From NCBI RefSeq assembly GCF_018698455.1, contig NZ_JABIOQ010000072.1, positions 62,001 to 126,000 on the forward strand: DNA of 64,000 nt. Reading direction: 5' to 3'. The translations under genes and the position numbers were made by a program. This document shows, in pieces, positions 42,310-52,900 of this stretch. The notes beneath the pieces were generated by a model. That model was not told the origin of the DNA. It saw only the letters and a list, made by a program, of their open reading frames with translations, and did not search any database. Each line of letters opens with the position of its first letter. Position 1 is the first letter of the stretch. Source of the DNA: Sulfurimonas sp. (lineage in GTDB: Bacteria; Campylobacterota; Campylobacteria; Campylobacterales; Sulfurimonadaceae).

Positions 42310-44127
42310 CTATTCGTTCTCTTCTTCTTTCTTTTTTTCTAGTGCATCCATAGCTTCTTGGCTATACTCTGCTTGAATTTTTGCAAGTACTCCTAGCTCT
42401 TTTTGGAGTTTAGATAACTCTTCACTTTTGTCAATAACATAAGGGGTTAGAATAACTACTAGGTTGTCTTTTTCTTCATTAACTGATGTTGAGGAAAATA
42501 AGTATTCACCAATCCAAGGGATATCACCTAAGAGAGGAATTTTACTCACTGTTTTTGTATCATAAATTTTAACAAGTCCTCCAATAATAATACTCTCTCC
42601 ATGACCAAGAATAGCCTGTGTCTTGACTTCTTGTTTTGATGTTATTGGATTACCATTAATATCTGGTACTAAAATATTTTCCAAAATAGCTTCTACATCT
42701 AATGTTACCTTGTCAGTAGAAGATACTAAGGGTTTTATTTTTAAAGTCAAACCAATATCTTCACGTTTATAAGAGGCAGTTGGTAGTCCTGTTGTTCCTA
42801 CTGTTGAGGCTGTTTGCACAGAGATAGTCTTACCAACATAGATAGAAGATTCCTTATTGTTTACACATAATATAGATGGATTGCTGATTGACTTAGAAGC
42901 ACCATTTGCTTCAAGAAAATCTAGTGTAGCACCTAGTGCTAAAGATTTTCCCGCACCGCTACCAATCCCTCCTAGGTGATCTAGAACTGATGCACTTGCA
43001 GTACTTGTTAAGGCATCTGAACCAAAATTAGCGCTCATAGCATAGAGTCCTGAAGGTGTAACATCTCCCAGAGCTAAACCATATTTTATACCTATATCAG
43101 AGCTATCATTGTTATTTATTTCAATAATTCTAGCTTTTACATAAACTTGATACTGCTCTTTATCTAGTTCATCAACTATAAGCTTAATCCCTTTTATTAT
43201 TATTGGTTCACCGATGGCGATGATGGCGTTTATCTCTTCACTCGCTGCGATATTTGGTTTCATGGATGGATCAGTAAATGTCTGTTTTGAAATGATGTCA
43301 TTTAAAGTTGCTGCCACAGTCTTTGCATCTGAATTTTTAAGAGAGAAAATCTGTATGCCGTTACTCGCATGAGACTCTACGTCTAAAGTAGTTACAAGCT
43401 CTTGTATCTTTGCCACGTTATCTTTAAGTCCTATAACTATAAGGCCATTAATATTATCATCTAAAATAATTTTGACCTGCTCTGTAAGTACTTTTACATT
43501 AAAAATGGACTTACTTATGTCGACTAGTCTTGTTTGGAGTTTTTTTGCTTCTGCATTTTTTATTGGGATGATTTTTACTATAGCTTGATTGTTTGTATCA
43601 ATCTCTTTTATAACATGCTTGATAGTCTCTATATTTTTAGGATAATCGGTAAGGAGTATAGTATTACTCTCTTTCATTGTCATTAGTTTTGCTGTTTTAG
43701 AAATCAGGTATCGGATTTTAGCTGCGATAATATCGACATTTTCACCTTTAACAGATATAGCCTGAGTGACCATAAGCGAACCATAAATTTTCTTTCCAGA
43801 AGTCATAACTGCTACATTGTTTTTTGCAGCTTCAGTTGAACGAACAACTTCAAAAATAGAACCTTTTTTTACAAGTGTAAAACCTTTAGATTCTAGAACA
43901 GAAATAAGAATACCTATAAGCTCATCATCATAAACGGGTACTGTACTCACAAAGTTAACCGTGCCGTTTATTTTATTATTTATAAGTATGTTTTTATGAG
44001 TAATCTTGGAGATTAGTTTTATAAAGTCATCTATCTGTAAATCAGAAAAATTTACATTTACCTGTTCTCTGGCGTTTAGCGAAAAAACTAAAAATGTACT
44101 TAGGAGTAGTGTCTTAACGAATTTCAT
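42310..44127 (-). CDS. gspD: T2SS secretin GspD
   Basis: Signal peptide, N-domains, secretin domain (VKTQAILGHGESIIIGGLVK, VSKIPLLGDIPWIGEYLF). Confidence 0.95.
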   Translation of the reverse strand: MKFVKTLLLSTFLVFSLNAREQVNVNFSDLQIDDFIKLISKITHKNILINNKINGTVNFVSTVPVYDDELIGILISVLESKGFTLVKKGSIFEVVRSTEAAKNNVAVMTSGKKIYGSLMVTQAISVKGENVDIIAAKIRYLISKTAKLMTMKESNTILLTDYPKNIETIKHVIKEIDTNNQAIVKIIPIKNAEAKKLQTRLVDISKSIFNVKVLTEQVKIILDDNINGLIVIGLKDNVAKIQELVTTLDVESHASNGIQIFSLKNSDAKTVAATLNDIISKQTFTDPSMKPNIAASEEINAIIAIGEPIIIKGIKLIVDELDKEQYQVYVKARIIEINNNDSSDIGIKYGLALGDVTPSGLYAMSANFGSDALTSTASASVLDHLGGIGSGAGKSLALGATLDFLEANGASKSISNPSILCVNNKESSIYVGKTISVQTASTVGTTGLPTASYKREDIGLTLKIKPLVSSTDKVTLDVEAILENILVPDINGNPITSKQEVKTQAILGHGESIIIGGLVKIYDTKTVSKIPLLGDIPWIGEYLFSSTSVNEEKDNLVVILTPYVIDKSEELSKLQKELGVLAKIQAEYSQEAMDALEKKKEEENE

Positions 44128-44950
44128 ATATTATTTCCTTCTCTTGATTGTCTCTTTGGATTGTGAGTGCTATAGTGTCTATCTTGTCTATGTTTTTATA
44201 TAGTTTAAGTGCATCGTTAAATGATGAAAGTTTGACATTGTTTGCTTTAGTAATAACATCACCTTTTTTAAGTCCTAATGTTGCCATTTTAGAGTTTTTC
44301 TTGATGCGGTTTACTTTAAAACCTACTATCTTTCCCGCTTTTTTTAAAGGTGCTATTGCTATATCTTTCCATATCTGTGAAGGATTATTTGAGTATCTCT
44401 TAATGTCTTCTCTTGTTACTTGCTTCTCATCTTCGCTCGCTGATGTAGTTCTTTTGACTTTTGTAAAAACATCACTCATTTTGTTCTTACTCTCTTTAAG
44501 GGACAATATATACTCTTTAGACGCTTTAGTAAAAGTAACATTATTTAAGTCTATTTGTTTAAGCTTATAACCTTCGTAACTTTCTCCTACTGCTGTAATC
44601 TCTGTCTTTTTAGGAGAAGATTTTTTAGCAACAATTACAAAACCATTAAACTTACTTCCATAAAGTCCTTTAAGTAGTAAGTTGTTAATACTGTATGCCT
44701 TGGTCTTAGTTTTTTCAAGGCCTGCAACATCTGCCGCTTTTGAATGAAGTAACATATTGGAGAACTGCACTCTTTGATACTTAGCTTGGTAGGATTTCTT
44801 GGCATGAAGTGCGACACCTTCACTTGGAAGATACCACCAAACGACAAGTGCGATGATTTTGGCGATGAGTAAAAGTACTAGGAGTTTACTTATAACTGCG
44901 ATGAGTTTAGTGTTAGAAAGTTTTTGCATAAACATACTCCCCATTTTCAT
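44114..44950 (-). CDS. gspC: T2SS GspC-like protein with PDZ domain
   Basis: N-terminal TM; LLKGLYGSKFNGFVIVA HR region; C-terminal PDZ (KMATLGLKKGDVITKANNVKLSSFNDALKLY). Confidence 0.85.
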   Translation of the reverse strand: MKMGSMFMQKLSNTKLIAVISKLLVLLLIAKIIALVVWWYLPSEGVALHAKKSYQAKYQRVQFSNMLLHSKAADVAGLEKTKTKAYSINNLLLKGLYGSKFNGFVIVAKKSSPKKTEITAVGESYEGYKLKQIDLNNVTFTKASKEYILSLKESKNKMSDVFTKVKRTTSASEDEKQVTREDIKRYSNNPSQIWKDIAIAPLKKAGKIVGFKVNRIKKNSKMATLGLKKGDVITKANNVKLSSFNDALKLYKNIDKIDTIALTIQRDNQEKEIIYEIR

Positions 44951-45446
44951 CTTTTTTCATCATCTTCATCGTTTTTTTATACTTACTCAACATAATCTTT
45001 GAAGGATAAAGATGTGCATTTAGCACTCTATCTAAAATGTTAAACGCCACCTCTGCTTTACCAAACTTCCCCTCAGCATTTACGTAAAGAACTAGAGGGT
45101 TAAACAGTGTATAAGTCACTTCTATGGTTTGAATATGTGAGGGCACATAAGCATCTACAAGGGAAGAGAGTTTTACATCTGTAAACTTAAGTGAATTATA
45201 AAAGAGAAGGAGTGTTATGTTAGCCTGCTCTACGGTGGCACTCTCTACACCTTTTGTACTTATCTCTAGGTTCTCAATTTCTAGACCAAAAAAGTTACTC
45301 TCAAGTATTTCATTTGAAACAACTACATCAAATTTTTTAAGATTTTTTTCTAGTAAAAAGTAGAAACTCTCTTTTGGTGTAAATGCTACAAGAGCAAGAA
45401 CAAAGAACAAAGAAAAAGCTAAAAATTTCAATATCTTTTTTACCAT
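44913..45446 (-). CDS. T2SS GspN-like protein
   Basis: Single TM, beta-rich periplasmic; position between GspM-like and GspC. Confidence 0.6.
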   Translation of the reverse strand: MVKKILKFLAFSLFFVLALVAFTPKESFYFLLEKNLKKFDVVVSNEILESNFFGLEIENLEISTKGVESATVEQANITLLLFYNSLKFTDVKLSSLVDAYVPSHIQTIEVTYTLFNPLVLYVNAEGKFGKAEVAFNILDRVLNAHLYPSKIMLSKYKKTMKMMKKDENGEYVYAKTF

Positions 45447-45847
45447 TTTATCTCCATCTTAAGACTTGCCTTAGTCTCACTGAGCTTTTTTATTTTGAGC
45501 TCTGTAATGTTATATGAACCATTTAAGATTTTCCCCATGAGTGCATTGAGTGCTTTTGTATCTATGCTTTTAGAACTGATTCTCACAGAAGATTTCTCGC
45601 GTTTGACATCTAGGGCAGCTGTTTTTAATGAACTCTGAGAAAGAACTCTCTCTATCGCTCTCTTCGTCTTTTTCTTGTCTGCATATACATCTTTGAGTGA
45701 ACTGAGTTTTAGCGCTAATTTTTCACTCGTTTCATAGAGTGTTTTTTCTTCTAGCATTTCTGTTTTCATACTACTTAAAGTAAAAAGTAAAAATGCTATA
45801 AGTGCCACTAGAAGTGCCCCAATATGAAGAGGATTTATCTGGTTCAT
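45440..45847 (-). CDS. T2SS GspM-like protein
   Basis: Short TM + coiled coil + ferredoxin-like tail; operon position. Confidence 0.6.
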   Translation of the reverse strand: MNQINPLHIGALLVALIAFLLFTLSSMKTEMLEEKTLYETSEKLALKLSSLKDVYADKKKTKRAIERVLSQSSLKTAALDVKREKSSVRISSKSIDTKALNALMGKILNGSYNITELKIKKLSETKASLKMEIKW

Positions 45848-46782
45848 ATCTTTACCTCCACTTTTAGTTTATCATTAGTTAGTGAAGTTGTAGACTTTAT
45901 ACCTTTAGCATTTAACTGATTTATAATGGCATTTTTACTTGAAGTATTAACCCCACTAATAGTAACACTTAAGAGATTGCTCTTATAAGCTACAAGTGAA
46001 ATCTTTTGGTTTGTTTTTAACTTTAAGGCTAAAAAGTAGGAGATGCTTTCTCTAAATTTTGTCTGTCTATTATGTATCTTAGAGTATTTATTCAGTGATG
46101 AACGATTTTGAAACATTGTTGATTGAAGTTTATACTTAGTAAAAAGCTCGTCTTGTGCGAGGGTGATAGTATCTTTTTTTACACTTGTTATAAATATCTC
46201 GCCTATGAGTATAAGTGCTAGAGTACTAAGAAGTGCTCCTATTTTATAGAGACTTCCATTATCGACTATGTGTCCAAACTGTTGTAATTTTATGGTGTGT
46301 TTTGAGAGTGTTACTGTATCTAGGTTAAGTTTTTCTTTTTCACTTATCCATTCTGATGGAGCAAGCACTAAAAGTTCACCTTTTAAGTACATGCACTGTT
46401 TTTCATTTATACAAAATGCACTTGGAATCTCTATAAACTCACTTTGAGCAAAATGTATAGATGTTGTATTTACAGATGAAATGCCATGTTGTACGAGTAA
46501 GTCGAGTATTTTTTTATCTTCATAAGCAAAGAGCATAAAATCTTCACCATGTTTATAAGCTGTGTATGAGTAGTGCCCCACAGGTAAAGAATCCTCAAAG
46601 ATAGAAGGAAGGAGCTTCTTAACCTCTCGTACATTAGTTACTGGTAAAGACATCTTTTTTACCCAGTATAGAGATGGGGAAAGAATGATGTTTACTTTTT
46701 TACTCGTATCGTAGATGAGCTGCTCTTTTGAAGCAGGATCTAAAAAAAGAGTCGTTGTATCACGTCTAAATTTCATAAACAA
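45844..46782 (-). CDS. T2SS GspL-like protein
   Basis: Cytoplasmic actin-like half, central TM, periplasmic half; operon position. Confidence 0.65.
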   Translation of the reverse strand: MFMKFRRDTTTLFLDPASKEQLIYDTSKKVNIILSPSLYWVKKMSLPVTNVREVKKLLPSIFEDSLPVGHYSYTAYKHGEDFMLFAYEDKKILDLLVQHGISSVNTTSIHFAQSEFIEIPSAFCINEKQCMYLKGELLVLAPSEWISEKEKLNLDTVTLSKHTIKLQQFGHIVDNGSLYKIGALLSTLALILIGEIFITSVKKDTITLAQDELFTKYKLQSTMFQNRSSLNKYSKIHNRQTKFRESISYFLALKLKTNQKISLVAYKSNLLSVTISGVNTSSKNAIINQLNAKGIKSTTSLTNDKLKVEVKI

Positions 46783-47662
46783 AATTGGAACCCTTTTTAT
46801 TTTTTATGTCATACTCAAACTGTATGTTTGAGATACTGTTATTTTGTCTTATCTCTATCTCAACCAAAAGAAAAGGCTCAAAAAAACTAGTCTTAAACTT
46901 ATGAAGTTTTTCTAGTTCATTTGTATCTAGGTTTAAAGAATCATCGTCGGTATAAGTACCTGCATTTATACTTAAAAACTCAGCTCTCTCTTTAGTTGTT
47001 CCCAGAAGAAGTTCCCATACTTCAGTCGTTGCATAGTTTAAGTCTATGCTTATATTTTTATCTTGTGTAAAATAAAAAAGGTTTTTAAGATTAATTTTTT
47101 CAAGAGAATTATCATTATACTCTTGTGAATAAAAATCGTTTATTATCTGTAAATGTTTAGCAGATGCTATGTAATCTCTAAATAAATAAGGATTCTCTTC
47201 GAAAATGGCACTATTATAGCTATTATCTTCTTTAATCCCACTCACATTATCTAATAATATATCAAGATATTGGCTATTGATCATATTGTTAGTTAAATAA
47301 TTAACAAAAGCTTGGCTTGTGTTTGCATCAAGCTGTGCTGGATTAAACTTTGCTCTTGCACTATGCAGTTTTAGTATTATCTCAACACCTGAACTCTCAA
47401 AAGGAATAAAAGATGCCGAAGAGAGTAGTATGAAAAGCTCATCACTAGAGTTAGAATCTGCAGCACGAGCGATATCAGCGGAGTTTTTTAAAATATTTAA
47501 AACATCTTCTACTATGACACTACTCTGGTACATAAAGTTCTCATCTTTGATGATTTTTGCAGCAGAGTTTACTTGTTTGAGTCCAAAACCAATGGCCACT
47601 GTTATGACTATAACAAACATAACGGTTATAAGTAATGCGATGGCGTTTTTGGACTCTCTCAT
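46766..47662 (-). CDS. gspK: T2SS GspK-like pseudopilin
   Basis: Prepilin-like ..AIALLITVMFVIVITVAIGFGLKQV; operon position. Confidence 0.7.
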   Translation of the reverse strand: MRESKNAIALLITVMFVIVITVAIGFGLKQVNSAAKIIKDENFMYQSSVIVEDVLNILKNSADIARAADSNSSDELFILLSSASFIPFESSGVEIILKLHSARAKFNPAQLDANTSQAFVNYLTNNMINSQYLDILLDNVSGIKEDNSYNSAIFEENPYLFRDYIASAKHLQIINDFYSQEYNDNSLEKINLKNLFYFTQDKNISIDLNYATTEVWELLLGTTKERAEFLSINAGTYTDDDSLNLDTNELEKLHKFKTSFFEPFLLVEIEIRQNNSISNIQFEYDIKNKKGSNFVYEI

Positions 47663-47664
47663 GT

Positions 47665-48879
47665 TTAGCTAATACTCATAGAAAAGATTGGAAGAAGCAT
47701 AGCCGCAACTATAAAGCCTATACTTCCACCTACAAAAAGCATAAGAGCAGGTTCAAGCAAGGTAAGGAGTAAGGAGATTTTGTCACGATTTTCTTCAAAG
47801 TAAAGTTCTGAGATATTTGTCAAAACATTTTCAAGCTGTGAAGTTTCCTCACCTAAGGCTATGGACTGTATAAAAGCATTGTCTATTTTTGTGCTTGACT
47901 CATTGAGGGCTTTTGAAAGGAGTTTCCCCTCTACAACTTTTTTACTAGCCCCTACAAAAAGCTCTTTAATCACTCGGTTATTTAAGATGTTTGCACTGAG
48001 GTTAATTGTCTGAACAAAGGGAACACCTGAACGAGTAAGAAGTGAGGCTATATAAGAAAAACGAGCAAGTTCACTTTTGAGTGCGATGGCTCCAAAAAGT
48101 GGAAGTGTAAGAATCAGTTTATCAACACCATAAGCGAAAGCATAAACTTTTTTCTTCAGAGTCATAAACGCGACAACGGCCATAAATATAAACACCAACA
48201 TAAGCTCAAAGTTGTTTGAGAAGAAATCCCCAGCAGCTATGACAAACTGTGTAGGTAGTGGAAGAGCTTGATCCATACTCTCAAATATACCGGTAATCTG
48301 AGGCACTACAAAAGTCAACATAAACGCGATCATCACAAGAGAGATGATGATCATAAAAGATGGATACGCAAATGCCCCTTTAATCTCTTTGTTTATTTGG
48401 TCTTGCTCTTTTAAAAAACGCGAGAGTTCGAGTAAAACTTCATCTAAAATACCACCACTTTCACTTACCTTGATAGACTCTTTAAAAAAAGCTGGAAGTT
48501 CGACTATAGTCTGAGCCTCAAGAGCTGAGTAAAAGTTCTGACCCTCATCAAGATAGGTACTCACCGTAGTTAAAAAGAGTTTTATCTTTTTATTTTTTTC
48601 ATAGTGTGTTTGCACAATTTTAAGTGCTGAAACAATGGAAATACCTGAACGAATATACATAGAAAGTTCACGAGAGAGTGAAGATAACTCTTTTGGTGGA
48701 ATCTTATACTTTCTACCAAAGTCAAACTTCTCGTAAAACGCAGGAGTATCTTCATCTAAAGACTGGTAAATCACACCAATGACTTTGAGCTTACTTCTTG
48801 CTTCTTCAATGCTGGAAGCTTCTACTCTATCACTTACCTTTTTACCCTCGGCATTTATGCCTTTGTACTTAAATATCAT
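47665..48879 (-). CDS. gspF: T2SS inner-membrane protein GspF
   Basis: FSRELSMYIRSGISIVSALKIV, ESGGILDEVLLELSRFL, LLEPALMLFVGGSIGFIVAAMLLPIF. Confidence 0.95.
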   Translation of the reverse strand: MIFKYKGINAEGKKVSDRVEASSIEEARSKLKVIGVIYQSLDEDTPAFYEKFDFGRKYKIPPKELSSLSRELSMYIRSGISIVSALKIVQTHYEKNKKIKLFLTTVSTYLDEGQNFYSALEAQTIVELPAFFKESIKVSESGGILDEVLLELSRFLKEQDQINKEIKGAFAYPSFMIIISLVMIAFMLTFVVPQITGIFESMDQALPLPTQFVIAAGDFFSNNFELMLVFIFMAVVAFMTLKKKVYAFAYGVDKLILTLPLFGAIALKSELARFSYIASLLTRSGVPFVQTINLSANILNNRVIKELFVGASKKVVEGKLLSKALNESSTKIDNAFIQSIALGEETSQLENVLTNISELYFEENRDKISLLLTLLEPALMLFVGGSIGFIVAAMLLPIFSMSIS

Positions 48880-49415
48880 TGCATCACTTCTTGTGCTAGG
48901 TTTTCTTTGTGCGCTACGACCTCTTCTAGAGAGTCATAAACAGGTGTTGAGTCAAAATAACTTGTATAGTCGTAGGCTTTATCTTTATAAGAGACGATGA
49001 CTTGCTGGGCAATACTGTTTTTATAAACTTTAAAAGAGAAACAGACACTCTCTTGAACATCTTCTTCATTAAAAAATACGGACTGTTTTTTAATGATAAC
49101 ACCTTGAAGAACATCATAACGATACATCTCAGAACTCTCATCAAAAAAGCTCTCTATTGTCTTTACTTTCTCACCATCCACATAGATACTGCATTCGCTA
49201 CAATCATCAAGACATAAAAGTCGTGCACTCGCGGCTTCATCTTTTATAAAGCTACCAAGATACTCTTTTAAGTTGGAAAAACTAGGAGTTATCTTCTGTT
49301 CACCAACTGTTCGAAGTTTTGTAACCGCAAGAGTATAAACCACCCCTATGATTACGATGACTATCATCAGTTCTATGAGAGAAAAAGCTTTTTTCAAATG
49401 ACTACTTACACTCAC
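48876..49415 (-). CDS. T2SS GspH-like pseudopilin
   Basis: KKAFSLIELMIVIVIIGVVYTLAVTKL; operon position. Confidence 0.7.
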   Translation of the reverse strand: MSVSSHLKKAFSLIELMIVIVIIGVVYTLAVTKLRTVGEQKITPSFSNLKEYLGSFIKDEAASARLLCLDDCSECSIYVDGEKVKTIESFFDESSEMYRYDVLQGVIIKKQSVFFNEEDVQESVCFSFKVYKNSIAQQVIVSYKDKAYDYTSYFDSTPVYDSLEEVVAHKENLAQEVMQ

Positions 49416-49797
49416 TCATTTTTATATCTTTAGATTCTTTTTTCCCGCCTTCTTTTTTATCGGCGGCTAAAGAGATAAGTTCTATGCTTCCTTCATCGTT
49501 GGTGTAAATGAACTCTTGACCCCATGAATCTTTTGGCATTTTCCCATCTTTGAAGTATGAATCATCTTGTGTTAAAGATTTAAGCCCTTCTTCCGTTGAT
49601 GGATAGATACTATTTTTAATCTTGTACATATCTAAAGCACCATCATAGATAGACTTCATTTGAACACAAACAAGGTCACGTTTAGCTTCTTCGCCTTTCC
49701 CTGTTAAACTTGGCATAACCATAGCCGCTAAAAGACCGAGTATCACGATAACTATCATCAACTCTATGAGAGAGAATGCTTTTCTTCTATTTTGCAT
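49402..49797 (-). CDS. gspG: T2SS major pseudopilin GspG
   Basis: RKAFSLIELMIVIVILGLLAAMVMPSLTGK, YPSTEEGLKSL. Confidence 0.95.
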   Translation of the reverse strand: MQNRRKAFSLIELMIVIVILGLLAAMVMPSLTGKGEEAKRDLVCVQMKSIYDGALDMYKIKNSIYPSTEEGLKSLTQDDSYFKDGKMPKDSWGQEFIYTNDEGSIELISLAADKKEGGKKESKDIKMSECK

Positions 49798-49876
49798 TAT
49801 TTTTGCCTTTAGTATTTTAATTACTTATTATATTGAAATTTAGTTACATTTTGGAAATACATGAAAATTAATGATT

Positions 49877-49896
49877 CTCACCAGAGAAAGTGAGAA
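49877..49896. other. Intergenic hairpin TCTCAC/GTGAGA
   Basis: Inverted repeat in gap between the 1905-aa lipoprotein gene and gspG. Confidence 0.4.
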
Positions 49897-49919
49897 CGAG
49901 GAAATTTAAATCACACCGT

Positions 49920-49942
49920 AAGGACACTACTACAGTGTCCTT
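49920..49942 (-). terminator. Hairpin/terminator downstream of large lipoprotein gene
   Basis: 9-bp perfect stem AAGGACACT-ACTAC-AGTGTCCTT. Confidence 0.6.
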
Positions 49943-49956
49943 TATATATATTCGTA

Positions 49957-52900
49957 CTATGGTTGAGATAAATGGTCCATTATCGCGGTAGCAGCTGTGT
50001 CGTTGAAATAATTTGTTACCTCAATTCTACCAGCTTTTCTAATTTCACCTACCCAAACTGTATTTGTTGCACTCGATGTATTTCCATCGGCAACACCAAA
50101 GTCATCCAAAATATATACTCTACTGTCAAATCTTTCGAGATCATTAGGTGTAATTACAAGCATTTCTGAGTTTCCGCCATTGACATTAATATCTGTTGTC
50201 ACACTCCATGTTCCTGCCATTTCGTTTACAACAAAAGCAGTTCCGGTTGTATAATAGTTGGATATATCCAACTCAACTAAATTTCCACTTCCATCAGTTA
50301 AAGTAGCATTTTTATCAAATACTAAAACTCTATTGATTTGACTTGACCAAGAAATACTGCTTCCATCAGAAACAAAAGATTCCAAAGAGTTGTGAGCAAT
50401 TCCAGATTGATCCGCTCTATAGTCGTATTCCACGCCATAAAAATCATATTCGTCTGTTAAGAACAATAGTGCCGCTTGATAAGCGATAGAACCAGAAGGC
50501 ATACTAATATTTAATTCGCTTGAAAGAGTAGCATTATCTTCAATTGTCCCTATCATTTTCATAGAAACTACTTGTGAATTGATGTCATAAGTAGTGCCGC
50601 CTTCTGAAGCATTTACTTCCCCTGTTGCTAGGGTGTCAGTAAAGTATATCACATCATTGTTTGTATTACCAGAGAACATTAGTTGACCTGATGTTGTGTT
50701 AAACTCCATAATTTCAGTTCTAGTCATATTTGTATCGTAATCTATTCCATAGAAGCTATGCAGACTAGTATCTCCAGGAATTGCTACAGTCGAAGTAGCA
50801 ATGAATGCATCAATATCCATAACAACATCGGATTTACTATACTCAGCTTCTGGAACCGATTGGTGAAGATAAGTTACATTAATAGATACGGTAAACTGAT
50901 CCACTGTGGTATTTGTTTCGTCATTTACATTAACATTTATCAGCGCTGTTCCAACACTAGCATTTGCATCTATAACAACTGTAAACTCTCCAGTAGTTCC
51001 GTTAAGGTCTGTTCCAGCTCCAATCGCTCCAGTAAAGCTTTCTATAATAAAAGTGAGACTAGAATTGGTATCGTCTTGAGGAATGATACCACTTAGAGCC
51101 TCTCCTGGAATCATGCTTAAATATATATCGTCATATGCTACTGTTGTTATGTTTGTATCAGTTGTAGTATTCGTGTCTGCAGCGATTGCAACCGAAAATG
51201 TATAACCGATAGAAGCACTCCCATTACCATCAAGATCACCACATGATAAGAATAAAGTGTCAATCATAGAGAGGCTATAATAACATTCTAAAGAAGTGTT
51301 TGTATCTGTAAATAAACCATTGGCGATATTTGCATCGTCATTTTTTGAAAAAGTTACAATTCCATCAGTATCTCCATCCACTCCCTGAAATGTTACAATA
51401 GATGTGTATGTACCATGTTCCATATCGTTTGTGGAATTTGTATCAAAGTAACCGTCTTGTGTTAAACGTAAAGTCATACCTGATGTACTTTCAACCCATT
51501 CGTTAGCTAGAGAGTGAGAAGTTGTTGTTCCTCCACTTAAATTTGCAGCTAATGCAGCATCTCTATCTTCTACAGTAGAATAAGAGACAATACTCTTAAG
51601 TAGTGTTCCATTATCTAATAAAAGCTTGAATACTGTACCGTTAAAGTTTGCAGTTCCATCATATACAGCAGTACTATTCCCATCTAGATCAAATAATTTA
51701 ATTCCATTTGTTAGAACTTCATAAGTTTCATTATTATCCCATGTACCATACTCATCGGTTCCACTATATGTACCTATGGTAGGACTAACTGTACCTGTGT
51801 AGGTCGTTGAAGTCCCATATGAAGAGCCATTAATTTCACTAGTTTCTATACTGTATATTGTTTTGTTTACAAAATAGCTTTCATAGTCAAAAGTAGAAGC
51901 AGTTGGGATAGAAGCGGAATAAGCTTCTATCGCTGCTTTAATGTCCGCTGTAGCTATATTATTAAAGTTAGCTCCGTTATTTTGATCTACTGTAAAGATA
52001 GTAGTTCCAAGTATGTGAGCACCTACATTGACAACACTATTTGCTACTGCTACTAGATTGCTATCACCATCAAAGTGGCTTTCGTATCCAGTAAGTGGAG
52101 TAAATTCAATAGCTAACTGAGTAGTGTTAGGTAGTGTGATTACACTCCAACTACCTACTGTCATTGGACTATATGATGGTGATGCAGTGTCGTATTTAAT
52201 CATATTACCACTTTGTCCAGCACTTAGTGTAGATATTGCTGCACCAGTAGAATCTATTACTTCTTTATCAAGTACCCAAGATGATGTATTATCATCAAGA
52301 TTTCTTTCAAAGTCTACACCTTCCCATTTACCAAATTCATTATGAATTCCTGCAGGTGAATTATTAGAACCCATGAACTCTTCTAGTGTGCTATATGGTG
52401 TATCTGTTACATTACATGTATTTGTTGTTTGGTTATAATCTGTACAATCAGCAGGAATCCACCAAAGTTTATAACTTTCTGGCTGGATAAAACCTAGTAT
52501 ATAAGCCTCTGCACCAGTACTAAATGTGATGTTCGCATCACCTGGAACTTTATTGTTGACTTCACTTATCACTGCTAATGCCTCAGTAGATGTTGATGTA
52601 AGGTCAATTTGTTGCATAATACTTACTTTCGTACCATTTGTTAACTCTAAATTTCCATCAACTAAAGAGTAAGTTTGAGTGCTAGTATCAACTACCCATG
52701 TTCCATTAGCTTGAAGTACTAAGTCATCTTCATCATTTGATGGAGCTGCTACAAAAACTTTTGATGTTACATCTAGGATCTCTTTTGTTTTAAGTAAACT
52801 TCCCGTTGAAAGAGTGTTTGTATAGATTTGAAGATCTCCATCTCTTTCGTCGAAGCCAGAGATTACCATACCATCAGTAAATGCAAGAGCAGTACCTGCC

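Noticed and set aside
44148-44570. 140-aa plus-strand ORF opposite gspC
   Set aside because: Fully antisense to a well-supported PDZ/GspC gene; low-complexity hydrophobic translation with no motif.
50758-51096. Antisense ORFs (50758-51096, 52124-52345, 53225-53428, 53879-54103, 54477-54719, 54905-55114) inside the 1905-aa lipoprotein gene
   Set aside because: They read opposite to a long coherent CDS. Their composition (e.g. poly-Leu from the GCT/TCT repeats) is what the antisense of Ala/Glu-rich coding would give. No recognisable domain.
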